In this document: one piece after another, positions 37,901 through 50,277 of the stretch
Layout of the letters: every line of letters starts with the position of its first letter
Numbering within the stretch: the stretch's first letter is position 1
NCBI RefSeq assembly: GCF_036669915.1
Contig: NC_089316.1
Location: forward strand, 25,144,493-25,208,492
From: Pocillopora verrucosa
Lineage: Eukaryota; Cnidaria; Anthozoa; Scleractinia; Pocilloporidae
Direction of reading: 5' to 3'
Length of the DNA: 64,000 nt
The notes under the pieces: generated by a model
Databases searched by the model: none
Seen by the model: the letters and a program-made list of their open reading frames with translations, nothing else
Told to the model about the DNA's origin: nothing
Program-made: the position numbers and the translations under genes

Positions 37901-38336
37901 TTTTCCCTCTTTCTTTCCGAAACGCACCCTTATAATGTTCATGGTAGGTGGAAAGTCTTATTAATTAATTTACAGAACACCTCTTATCGCGTTTTCCCCT
38001 TCAGTCAAAGAAATACTACAGCTATATTTTGCCAAAGCGTCATTTATTTTTCTTCCATAAGATAAGGTTGTAGTTAAATAGAGCTTCAATTCATCACAGA
38101 GCCTACTATTCGTAAAATACTTGTAGTATATACATCTACTTTGGTCTCTATGTCAGACTGGGAAAGAAAACTTTTCACCATTTAACAAATCGCATTCCAA
38201 ATTACTTTTGAGCAAATGTTACAATGGCTGTTCTGAGCACTATAAATGAAAACAGGCATAAAGTTTGCCAAGAACAATGAACGTCTTTATAGTGTTTTCT
38301 AAAATAATGTCTATTCTTAGGAACCTCTCAGTCCAA

Positions 38337-41300
38337 TTATTCGGTACGAATTGCCCAACGAGGGCCATTGGTGGGGCAAGGCCGTACAGATGGCTCTTCG
38401 GTTCTGGTCAAACGTGCACTTGCACGACGCTGCTTTTCGCTAAGTCCTTCCAAATAGGCCTCGTCCAGTTTTGCTTTCAAATTCTTCAGTTTGCTTTTCT
38501 CCCACACCAGTTTACGTACTTTCCTTGGTTTCGGACCCCTAGATGAAGCAGGATCATCGTTGTCGCTTTCTTCCGATGACATGAAGTCGATGGCATTTGG
38601 CGAACAGAAAATTTCTCTTGCCTTTTCTTTGTCGTTGTCCGACAAGATAGCCTTCTCTAAGCTTGAAAGGCGTCTTGATAGTTTCTAAACGATATAAAAA
38701 GAGAACAAAAGTGTCAAAAAATGCGCAAGGAGCATTTTGGCTATCACCAATGACACCTTGCTGTTACAAGATATACATGTACTTCCCTCTGGTAAAGATT
38801 ACACTTTTCTTTTTCAACTTAAATTGTGAGTATTATACAAAACAAAGTGTATATATAAAAATTGATAAGTTTCTTTGACAAAGCAACACAATTAATTAAA
38901 TGACATGTTATCAAGGACAAAATATGTATTTATCATTTTAAACCATAGAAAAGAGCTCGAATACAGGGATTCATTTATTAGAAATAGCTGTAATGCGATG
39001 TTGCATAGCTAGGATCAAGCTCAACATTCCTGAACATTTGCTTATATGGTTCTCAATCTGATACTTACTCTCTTTAATCGATTTTGTTGCTTCATTTGAC
39101 TTCGATGTTCTTCAAACTTTTTATTTGTTTTTCTTGTTCTGTCATCCCGAAGAGATTTCCAGTATTGATGAACCGCGCCTAAAAATGATACAGTGCTGTT
39201 CATCACGTTTCATCAAAAATAACAAAGAGCATGACCGTTTCATTTAACTAGCACAGAACGACAAAAAGTTTAAACAGCAGCAAGCACGCGCTTGAAAGCG
39301 TTCTCTATCTTTACTGGTAAAATACGTATTTCATTTAAGTAGCTATAGAGTTAGTTTCTATGGGATGATCCGGATCAAGATTGGTGATCCGAGACCATTA
39401 GGATCACTGTGCATCAAAGGAACTGGTGAATCCTTGTTCAGAGTGGATTTGACCATGATCCGAGTAATCTCGGATCATCCCAAATAAACGCACTCAAGTC
39501 AGTTTACTGTGCTAATATACGCTAACCCTAAACGTAGAGTAGTATTGCAAAAAGCGAAAAAAAGGAAACCAACGGGTATTACTTGCTTGTGCTAAAAAAC
39601 CAACTTACTCTTAATGACAGCCTTTGTCCACTTGTCCTTGCCGTACACTGAGCGGACTTCTTTTAGCACTCTCCTAGCCATAGTCTTATTTTCTGGGCTA
39701 TTAAAACTGAAAAAGGTATAAGATATCAATTTAAGAATTTTACTCAGCTAAATTAAAGGTGTGAGAGCAAAACTAAATAGAAGCGATCACATACTGTATA
39801 GCCAATCATAACGGCAGGTAATTTAGTGCAACAATCAAACAGCCAATGAGATAAGTTTTCAAATTATTTATCCGATTGTTGTTTGTTTTGCTTTAGACCA
39901 TGGCGAGCCTATTGCTTCCCTATCGAGAAATCTTGTTTATTTTATAATAACCCAAGGAAAGAGAGCACACTCGTAATGTCCTTGCTTAATTGCATGCATG
40001 CACTACCTACACTATGTGTTGCCCACAAGTATAAAATTCACTTAGTTATTTTTACGTTGCAAGCTAGCATGGCCTAAGATCTTGTTTAACAATAACTAAA
40101 AGCTCCTCCATCGTCGCCACACAACAGGTCAACTCTTTTTGAAGTCGAGGAAAAAGCGAATAGCTATTGTAGCCGGCCTACTACACCTCAGCTGTAACTA
40201 TACATTAGCTCCGTTTTGTTTTACCTGACGCTCAAATCAAAGTTAAGCTGATTCTCCTGATCTTCTTCTTGTCCTTCACCCTTTGTTAGTTCCTTGCACA
40301 CTTTCCTGACAGCATTCTTGTATTTTTGTAAAATAAATAAAAAAAAACAATGTCAAAACAAACTAAAAACAGCAAGTTGATTATTAGCTGGAAGTTCATA
40401 AAAGCAAAATTAATTTTAAAAATGCCGTAGCGAATTGGGACTTTTAAAAAGCTGTCGCTTTTAACGTAACTTCCTCCTCGGATCGGAGCAAAGTGATCTA
40501 AGTGACTTTGCTCTGTGGAAGCAGCTCAATACTTCAGCTTTTAAAAGTTAGTTTACTTGCTTAATATAAAATAGAGCAAACGTACGTACGTCCCGCGCCT
40601 TCGGAAAAAGTTGAAAGCCGCGATAGCGATAATGGAAATGTTCTAAAGAAACTTCGGCTATTGGGGCGAGTTGGCCTTCAGTTGATTGAAATAATATCTG
40701 GATTACAAATTTTACCCGGCGAGTAAAGGAAAACATAACAATGAAACAACGATAATAAACGGAATAAATCACTTTAAAATTTCCCGCAGCTCATCAGCTT
40801 GCCGCACACTAGCTGATTTTTCGTCGGCCTACTTGCGGGGAATTCAAACAAGTCTGCAACAAGATCGGGCCTTGTTACCTGGCTGTGCTAGTTTGGAAAA
40901 TGTCTTGTCGGGCCTAGTTGTTGGCTACTGTGCGGTGGATTAAGACAACTTGTTGCACACTAGCCGACAATCGGCTATTTATTTTACACATGTAAAGCCA
41001 GCCAATTTCATGTCCGTGAACGTAGGTTACATAACCCGTCGGTACGAGGTGAATGAGTCTGGATTTTCACTGTCACATAGTTTTAAGTACATTAATGCGT
41101 GTAACCTGGCTTTATGTGCGTAAAGTAAAATAAAGCAAACGCATCGACGACATACGTCTGCGGAAAAATTTGAATGTGGATCAACTTTTTTCCGCCTCAC
41201 CGCGCGCGACGGTGTTCGCTGTTCGCTCGCGCGTGTCGCCAACAAGCGGGGCAATTTGGCAAACGTTTACAACACTGTCACTCTGAGTCTCTTCGATCAG

Positions 41301-41759
41301 CCGCACTTTGTTAACCAAATTTGTGACTATTTCTTGGACGAATTTTTAAAATGATTGATTTGCTTTTAACGATAAGATTTCAGCTAACCAATGAAGGAAT
41401 TATTAAGCTTACCGTTAGCTTGCATAACACAAACTTCACACCTATTTTCAACACACGGTAAACCGTCTTGTGATTCCTGACGCTCATCCTTGACTGTAAC
41501 TTCGAAGTTGCTTAGCCAGAAAGAAGACAAAATTACTTACCGAACACTCAGGATCTTTGTCTTTGGACTTCTCAAAGAGTTGCCTTCTCGTTTTTGTCGT
41601 AAGATTCGTTACTTGACTTTTCAGTTGCTGATTTTCTTTGCGGATCACCGAAACTTCGGCCAGCAATCGCCTCAAGAGATCTCGATCTTCCTGGGCAGCT
41701 CTCGGGGTTTCTTCACTAAGCACTGTCCTGTCTTCCATTTCTGCGTTGGCTGATTCCAT
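38337..41759 (-). CDS. Five-exon accessory gene of the Tnp2-type transposon, function unknown
   Basis: Exons in transcription order: 41759-41541, 40316-40225, 39706-39609, 39178-39069, 38684-38337. They sum to 867 nt (288 aa) with all phases matching. The N-terminus (MESANAEMEDRTV) leads into a heptad-like stretch (DLLRRLLAEVSVIRKENQQL), so a coiled coil is likely. The centre is basic and Trp/Tyr-bearing (VYGKDKWTKAV, HQYWKSLRDDRTRK), which would suit DNA binding. The C-terminal exon has an acidic run (SSEESDNDD) and a basic run (GPKPRKVRKLVWEK). The gene lies beside the subterminal repeats and is divergent to the transposase, the place of a TnpA-like gene. I do not recognise the family by name. 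The copy of the last exon at 58134 lacks one G and reads on for a longer C-terminus, so the end here may be a frameshift. Confidence 0.65.
39362..39481. repeat. Small inverted-repeat element in an intron of the accessory gene
   Basis: GGGATGATCCG at the left end is matched by CGGATCATCCC at the right end, and GATCC motifs recur inside. About 120 bp, non-coding, MITE-like. Confidence 0.55.
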
Positions 41760-42065
41760 GGTTTTGCTGAGTTGGAGTAAAACTGAGAAAAAATTGGGAA
41801 TACACACTAGAACGACGACTGGAAATCACGCGCAACTTGACAAATGCCCAACAATGCAAATTTCCCGCCTCGTCTCCAGTTTGACGCAGTCACCAGACAA
41901 TTGTCGTCAATGGCAACAAACCCGTCTGCTGAGCCCGCAGCGGCATGCGTCGCCGAAAAGAGATAGATTTACGAGAATTCACAAGTTTGAGGAGAGAGTT
42001 TACGTCAAGTTTTTGGTTATTTATATTGGTATATTAGGTTATAGAACGCAGGAGTATCGCAAAGA
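41760..42065. promoter_or_regulatory. Divergent promoter region between the two transposon genes
   Basis: Start codons of the leftward accessory gene (41759) and rightward transposase gene (42066) are separated by only about 300 bp, which must hold both 5' UTRs and promoters. No core element could be assigned with confidence. Confidence 0.45.
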
Positions 42066-45000
42066 ATGAAAAGAAAAGGTTTACACGGCGAAACAAGTGG
42101 TAAAAAGAGGCGATCAAGGTGTAGACAACGATGTCCTCACTGTCAGCAGTTACTTAGCAATTCACAGTACCACGAGCATCGTAAACGGTACTTCAATCCA
42201 GTACTCAAAGAATGGAAAACCGTGGCCGATCTAACGATAGTTAAAGCATCTATGCCTATACCAGATGTCCCTGGATCAAGCTCAAGTGATAACGAAGGTA
42301 AGCTATTGATACATGTGACTGCGTGCATTCGAAGCATTCAAAGCTAAGCTATTAAAAAAAGTCTTGGTGTGTGTTTTGATTTCACATGTTAATGACTCTT
42401 GTCATTTACATGTGAAAACAACAGCGCATTTGTCAAAAAATTGTAATAAAAACCTGTAAGATCTTTGATTAGCAAACGACCCCAAAATTTATCAGGTCCA
42501 TCCTTGACATGCACGTCAGGTTTCTTTTTATTTTGAATTTCTATTCAATTTTGTATAGGCCAAACAAGAATGAGAGTCATGTGAGAGTTGAAGGATGGTA
42601 AGTACATGTAAACACATAGTTATTGTAAAGAATACATAATTATTCTTTTTATGCCAGGTTTGTTTCATTTAATGGCTTACAAGCAAATTGATTCTGACTG
42701 ATTGGTATTCCAAACAAATAAAATTCAGACCAAAATAACATGGTTTTCATGCAGTGCATTATGTGTTTGTTTGTCTACTGGAAACAAGGCTTAGAGAAGT
42801 CCTGTCTGGTCTTTCAGGATAAGTTTTTGCTGCTGCATGGTTGAGGGCCTGCTACCCGTTCCTCCTCACCAAGCTCAATAGTTGTCATGCAATCTGTGCA
42901 ATTTCACTTCTGGTTTCCTTATCTTCTGCATTTCTGCTTCACAGCCAAATTTGTTGTTTAGTTGTTTGTTTGTTTGTGTGTATACCAGCAAGATGAACAT
43001 ATGTTAAAGTTTGCCACACGCAAAATTGAGTTTTTTCATGTAATAATAAATACATCAAACACCAGAGACAGTGTTTCATCAAGATATCCAAATAAAGAGA
43101 AGAGAGTTAAAAATGTGATGCGTGGTGGGGTATTTTTGACGAAATACCAAGTGTTTGGATAGGCAATGAAACACTGTTTGGAGTGTTTGACAGCAAAATA
43201 ATTAAGACCTGGGTATCCAAACTTCCTTTGCAGTTATGATTTTCTTTGTTTTAACTTGGTGAATTGTTAAATTAAATGTGTTTAAGAAGCATACAGACTG
43301 CACATGAGTAGCCAGGAATCCAACTCAGTGCAGCAATGCCAATTCGTATTATCCTCAAACCTTTCTGCTTTCACAATAATTGATGCTGTTAGTTGTAGAT
43401 GAAAAGAAATACTGATCATTCTTACAATGTAGGTCATTAAATGAACCTAATTGGCTTAAATAATAATTATTTTAATTGGTGGAATTTCTATAATCTACTG
43501 AAAAATGACTCAAACTGTTAGAAACAAAGGAAACATTTATAGTTACAGCTGTCTGTATATCAATGGCTTTTTGGTGTAATTTAGGGTAGAAATACATGTA
43601 GAATTAATAACTGAACTATATAATGTATCTTGTAAAATAGATGGAAACATGGATTCATCCTATGAGCCATCTGTACATGTAGAAGATCTTTCTGGGAGTG
43701 ATTCCGGTAAGGACTCCTTACCTGTGTGTATTTATTTTATTTGTTTCTTTGAGAAAAAATATTGTTGACTTGAGTCATTGTGAGACTGCGCACTGAAGTT
43801 GTTTGTTTTGCCGTTATATCTGTCAATTTCTAACATGAATAATAATAATATTATGTAGAATTCAATGACAACACAAGAAAGAACAAGAAGTCTTAAAGTT
43901 GAGTGACAATATAAAAACTAATATGGTTTCCTCTCTTGTACTTCACAGACAATCGGGATGGTTCAGAAACTCGCGATGCAGCTCAACGGTACAGTTTTTC
44001 ACTGAAAGTTATATGTCTTCATGCATGTGTATTTATGTTGTGGGATTAGTAAGCTGTACATCTTTTCATAAGCTTTAAGGCCCTGGTCAAACATTGTACT
44101 CCACATGAGCCAAATCAAATTATTGACTAGTTTTTTAGGGCGACCCAGATTACTTCAGATTGGCTGAATTGTGTCAAATGCCAATCTTATGTGTTGTTAG
44201 TTCTACGTAATTTTAGATAAAAGGCAGCGTTTAAATTCCCAAACAACATGGTGAACATTCCTGAAGATTGTTATACCAAAGAAATTCCCATTTTTTCTAC
44301 AATTTCGTTAGAACTGCGAAGGCGGGATCGCATGCTGAAAAATGAGTTTGTGTAATATCGATTGTTGATGCCAGTCATTATCGACTTGGATTGCAGACCG
44401 CTTATTATTAACATCGCAAAAAGGTGCCCTGTAGTAACCATTTCAGCCTTTATTTCTCCGCTCCTAGCTGAAAACAAACCCGCATCTTGCATTTGTTCTA
44501 AACTCTAAAATATCTTTTGAACAACTGAATTTTTAGGTGTGGTTTATTTTTGACCTTATACTAGACTGTAGTTCTACTACCTGATAATGGAATTTTTTTC
44601 GGCTCATGTGAAGTTTGGCATTTGACCTGGGCCTAAGATGTCAATGCCCAAGATAAGCAAGATTCTTGAATGGCAAAACCGGTGGCATACTGTGATAATC
44701 TTAATTCAAGATTACTTTACAATGTACATACTTACACATACTTTGTTCACCTTTTTTCACTTTCTAATTGAAGGCATCATTTCAGGTCTAAAGTTTAACT
44801 CATTTTGCTTAAAAATTTCAAATCACTTAAAAGGCAATTTGTGGGCCCCTCTTTCACGAAAGACATGTTGCAGTACTAAGTGCTGACTACACTGTATGAT
44901 CAAGACAAGATTATGATATTCAAGATTATGTTCAAATGGCTTTTAGAGTTTTTGTTTTCTAAAAAAATTGTTTTGTCCAATACATCATGTAAAATAAGTC

Positions 45001-46943
45001 ATACGAGATGAATGTAGTCGGTTGCAACTACATTGTGAAAGTGTTTACTATCATACATAACTTTTGACTTTATTATTTTTCTTAATGAAAGGATTCACTG
45101 GAGTCTGACAAGTCTGAACTTGGTAGTTCCGATGAGGGCAGAGCTGTAGTGAAGATGAGGCACGGATTATGCAGATTCTGATTCCAGTGATATAGAAGAT
45201 ATGCTGCAGCCCGAGGAAGTAGAATTGCCTCAGCCTTCTCCAATGGTACCAATCAGCAACGTACCCGAGTTATTCTGACCTGGATTGTTTATTTTGTTTT
45301 GCTGTGGCAGTACAAGAACTATGTAGTGACAATGCCATTGAACAGTTGCTGAAGTTTGTGCAACAGTTACTGTTTTGCATTGGGGAGCTGATCAAGGACC
45401 GCACAGAGTTGTGTATTGTTCTTGCCACTAATATTCCACTTCTCTGTACTCAGCAAGAAAGCTGTTTGAAAATTGATCGGGACAACTTTCAGCAGTATGT
45501 TGTCTGTCCCAAATGTACGAAACTCTATCAATGGATGAAGTTGTTATCATGAAGGGTCACCGAACTGTTCAAGGACTTGTAACAATATTCCGTTTCCACA
45601 AGGAGGCGCGTAAGATTTGTGAAGCACAGCTTGCTAACAAGGTAACTTTAAAGAATGGAAAAACTAAGTTCTATGCTCTTAAGATGTACTGCTACAAGAG
45701 CATCATCGAGTCACTAGAAGCCTTGCTGAAATGCTCTGGTCTTGAGGAACAGTGTGAAAAGTGGAGAAACAGAGCTAGAGATGATGACTTGTATGCAGAT
45801 TTTATGATGGCAAAGTTTGGAAAAAGTTTGGCAACTGGAAGGGCACAAAGGAATTTCTCAACTGTCTCGATCATTTGGTCCTTATGTTGAACGTTGACTG
45901 TTTCAAACCCTTTAAACATCGGAATGATTATTGGGTTGGTGTAATGTACATGGTCTTGATGAATCTGTCAAGAAACATTAGATTTAAAAAACAAAATTTT
46001 ATTTTGGTTGGTTATCATTCCAGCTCTTGCTCATGGCCCAAGTCCTCTTAACCACTTTCTGGAGCCTGCAATCAATGAACTGAAAGCCCTCTGGATAGGT
46101 GTTAAGGTTACCACTTGTAACAGTCCATCAACCTCAGTAGAGGTTCGTGCAGCTCTTTTATGTTGTGCTGCTGACATCCCTGCTGCACGAAAACTATGTG
46201 GATTTCTCGGCCATTCTGCTAACAGAGGATGTTCCCACTGCTACAAATTCTTTCCTGGTTGCTTTGGAGAGCGCAAGACTACAGTGGTTTTGACAGAGAC
46301 CAGTGGCCAAGGAGGACCTCACAGCAGCATCGTCCGGATGCTTACAGAGTCAGAACTGCAAATCCGAACTGAAGCTGAAAAGCTAGCCGTAAACTTGGCA
46401 CTAGGTATACAGCCTTATTGGAACTGCCCTATTATGAGGCCATTCAAATGTGTGCTATAGACCCTATGCATAACTTATTCTTAGGGACAGCAAAAGGGTG
46501 TCTCAAAATGGATCGAAAGTGACATTATTGGAAGGCTGGGCTAGAGAACATTCAAAGCAGTATTGAAGATATTTCTACATCATCTGATATCGAAGACTTA
46601 CTGGAACATCAAGTCAAATTATGGTGGATACACTGCTGCTCATGGAAAAATTTTGTTCTTCTTACTCAATGTATGCACTAAGGACATACTCCAGAGCAAC
46701 ACCTTCATTACTGGCAACCCTTTGGATTAGCTTGCCGCCTTCTCTGTAAGCCTTGCATTACAAAAACTGACTTAATGCTTGCAGACTATAAACTCATTGA
46801 CTTCTTAAAGGAATATTGAGAACTTAATGGCAATTGCAATATCTCCTAATGCACCTCCATCTCCACCTCAAAGAATTGTGAAAATTACGGCAGCATATAC
46901 GGGTTTTGGCTGTTTAGCTTTGAACGGTATAATGGAATGTTAG
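42066..46943 (+). pseudogene. Tnp2-type transposase (CACTA/EnSpm-like), frameshifted and cut by the gap
   Basis: The first exon (42066-42297) encodes a basic N-terminus with a zinc-finger-like CPHCQQLLSNSQYHEHR. Probable exons 43641-43706 and 43949-43988 follow in phase. From about 45090 the main part is readable in patches: an acidic linker, KIDRDNFQQYVVCPKCTKLY, then NKVTLKNGKTKFYALKMYCY, ALAHGPSPLNHFLEPAINEL, LCGFLGHSANRGCSHCYKFF and, at 46460-46495, DPMHNLFLGTAK. These order as in Tnp2 family transposases (Pfam Transposase_21), which excise and reinsert the element. Several frameshifts and stops (near 45170, 45270, 45530, 45800, 46000, 46530) break the frame. The last readable motif, SFERYNGML, is cut at the assembly gap. 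Some breaks could be sequencing errors, but their number suggests a dead copy. Confidence 0.78.
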
Positions 46944-47043
46944 NNNNNNNNNNNNNNNNNNNNNNNNNNNNNNNNNNNNNNNNNNNNNNNNNNNNNNNNN
47001 NNNNNNNNNNNNNNNNNNNNNNNNNNNNNNNNNNNNNNNNNNN
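46944..47043. other. Assembly gap, 100 N
   Basis: Exactly 100 N, the usual size for a gap of unknown length. The transposase reading stops at its left edge and the right edge does not continue it, so adjacency and orientation of the two sides are unproven. Confidence 1.
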
Positions 47044-48025
47044 TCTTTCCAAGTAGGGGTTTAGTTTACCTCCCTCTGTGTAATTATTATTTGTTTTTAT
47101 TTCTTTTCTCTACTTTCTTTTGCCACAGCAAAAATTTGGACTTACACTGTGCGAAAATATGCTTAACAGCTAAGATGATTTTACGGAAGCAAACAGGCCT
47201 TAATAACAAACACAACTTTATTGCACGAAACTCACAAACACTACTTAAAGCACTTTGTTAATAAGCTTTCACATTAGAATTACAATCAAAGGCAAATTTG
47301 CGGAGAAATTGAATCTATTAAAATTGATAGGCGAATACTACTTCACTATTACGTAATTAAACAATTTAGAAAAAAAAATTTAAATGTCTAGTACGCAATA
47401 ATACCATGACCTCACTTTTCCTTTGGGCAAAGCTTAAAATACTGAAAGGCGAATGAATTCTGGATCAAGACGGATTTAGAAACACGCAACACATAAACAA
47501 TCCTTTATATTCACCATACACTACAGAAAATAACCGAGGCCCCTAAAAAAATAGCGAGAAATGGAATCTTTCAAAACTGGCCAAAAAATTTGTGGGACCT
47601 ATTCCATCTACTGAAATAAGAGAGGAACGGAAGTTAGCACATCGTGATTGCAATGAATCGAAAATTGTAAACGATTTAATAGTCTTACGGTCTAATCAGC
47701 CGTGTAGACCAAAAATACAAGCTATACCACGAACAATATTAATCCTAAATTTCTTTTTTTCTATTTTAGACATATTCAAATCCCGAAAGATCTGTATAAG
47801 AACACTTCCAATTCGCACGAGCTTGTCCCTTGCTCTTTAAGAGAATCTACCTTTATGAAAACATTGCGAGTCATTTCGTCCCCTTTCTAAAGAGTGATCA
47901 GTTACCGTAAATCTTTAGGTAAAGAATATCAAGGGTGCCCCTTACTCTTCACAGGTTCCATTCTCCTAAATATAGTTAATCTCCTACAATTCATTAATAT
48001 AGCAGTGTTAGTCAAATGTACTTAC
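47044..48025. other. Unassigned sequence after the gap
   Basis: Nothing recognised. In genes A-C the TM2 exon lies 200-440 bp beyond TM1, but no TM2 exon for inverted gene D is seen in these 980 bases. Confidence 0.5.
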
Positions 48026-49639
48026 GTAAGTTGAAGATAGCTGATAACCGTGAGTATAACTCCAGTGAGAGATAAGGCCATCCCTACTCGAGTGAGGAGT
48101 GTCAGAATTTTGTCATGCTCATCTGACGAACGAGTTTTATCCTGATTGAAAAACTGTAAACGTCATAATTATTTTATTTGTATTGAAGGAAATGTACATT
48201 TTAATGAACATAAATGAATGCGATACTTTTCATGCCTCTCTGTACCTTTTCAGATCTATATGACATTATTTTGTAGTAAAAAATAATATCCACCTTCCTG
48301 TCATCAGCATCGTCGATGAAATCCATGAGTACAGCGAAGTGAGTGAGATGATTGCAAACGCATTCCGTATGGTGATCGGATATCATCTTTGTTTGACATC
48401 CTTTACTTGACCAACTCCCAAAGCTTTAAAAAAGAATGTAATAAGGAGAAAGGAGTCAAACTAGCTAATTCAATTGTAAACCCCTTCCTCCCTCCACCTG
48501 AGTAGACTTCAATTCACTCCACTAAATGTTAAGAAATATTTCAGTTACTTTTATATTCCGCTCAGATAGTTTTAGCCCCGATGAAAAACTGGAAGAATTC
48601 ACGCCATTGATAAAATTTATGTCACAGTGGTGCTTACTTTTCTTCAGAGAAGCTCCAGAATACACATGTTCTTTTTTTACGATTCACCTAAAGGAAAAAA
48701 AATCGAGTGATGTAATTCAAGGAGTAATATAGCGAGGCTCGGTGATGCATTACTAGTAACTGACTCGTAAGGCGTCATAGCTATAGAATATTAACGTAAC
48801 ACTCAAGTAAAATAGTAATTCTTAATATGATGGTCCCTGGGACCACCCATTAATGAAATCTAACATCCATTTTGTGGTGACTTCAAGGTGACGAAATTTG
48901 AAAATTGGTGGGAAGCCTAATATGGTGTAATGCTGATTTACTAATCAAGTATCGGGCAGTCTTCAAATCGTGAGCCAGTCATTAAATCCCAGTTTGAATT
49001 GAGGCAAAAGATGACAACAGAATCACCTATGTGTGGGATGCATGAACTGTTGGAACTCCCCAACAAGCAACACCAATTAAATTAAACTTAAAAAAATAAT
49101 AACAGATAACGAAAGAGTAGCGTATATACCTGCGCGTTCTTAAAAACCAATGTGACGTTTTCTGCTAGAACATTGAGCGGAGAGTCTATTACAGTGGACA
49201 TAACTACACTGTCTAGTATCCTGAAATAAAGCAAATTGAATGATCCCAAAACAGTAAATTAATTTTTTTCTATTTTGTTCTTCAGTTGTCAAATAAATTA
49301 TACATACTTTGTTTTGTTATCTCCTTCAGTGTCAGCTGAATAATTTGAAAAAAGCTTAGCAAGGTTGCTGTATTCGAGCCCAAGTACTGTGGAATCTGTT
49401 AAAAAGGTAAATGAGAACTGCATTGATTTCGGCCTCCAAAGATGTAATTTTTTTGAAAAATGACGATGGCCTTTAAATGCTCTGGGCACTTATGTCATTA
49501 CAGACAGCTAAATCATGAAAAAGGGCAATATGCAATATATATTTATATATATATTTTTTTAAAGCATAAAGTTTCTTCGTAATGACGCCCAAAAAAGAGA
49601 AGCAAAAACAAAAAAAAAAGAAAAAGAAAGAGACTCGTG

Positions 49640-50277
49640 AAATTTTAAAACAGAAACCGATTTGGTCCTGTGCGTCGACGGTGTTTTCGGTGTTTTTAGT
49701 GCCTCCACTCTGTAGCAAAACAAAACAAAACAAAACAACAACAACAACAACAACAACAAAAAACTTATCCATCAATTAACTTATCACCAACCGATCAATA
49801 AAAAATAAACCAAAATACATGCTAGGTAAACATAACGTAAGGTGAGATACACATTGTGAACATTGTAAACATTGTAAGAATGAACTTTTTAACTCATCAC
49901 TAACCGATCAATGAAAAGTAAACTAAACTAAAATACAAGCTAACAAACAGAAAGTAAGGTGAGATAAACATTGAAACTGCTGCTACATCATCATCTACCT
50001 GTGAGTCTTCGGTGTTTTCAGGATGAGTGACATCACTGTTATTGTTTCCACCCTTTAGCAACAAAAAAAACAAAAAGACAAAAAAACAGCAACAACAAAA
50101 AAAATCAACTAATTAACTTATCACTAACTGATCAATCAAGAGTACACTAAAATAAAAGCTAAATAAACAGAACATGAGTTGAGATACACATTGTAAACTT
50201 TTAAACATTATAGCAATTAATTAATTAACTTATCACTAACCAATCAATCAAAAGTAAACTAAATTAAAATACAAACG
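49640..50277 (-). repeat. Repeat units carrying Thr/Asn-rich mini-exons of gene D, left part
   Basis: Units of about 110-300 bp share phrases such as TATCACTAACCGATCAAT and TAAGGTGAGATA. On the minus strand two units hold exon-like segments bounded by AG: 50052-49999 (54 nt, GGNNNSDVTHPENTEDSQ, normal GT donor) and 49709-49668 (42 nt, SGGTKNTENTVDAQ, donor changed to GA). A third unit beyond the LINE keeps only 9 nt of the exon. They would encode a hydrophilic linker between the Cys-rich module and the GAIN-like stalk. Confidence 0.55.

Noticed and set aside
37027..37964. Plus and minus open frames over the GTTTCCG region
   Set aside because: They arise from the repeated heptamers. The copy at 57350 has indels that break them, and no family signature is seen.
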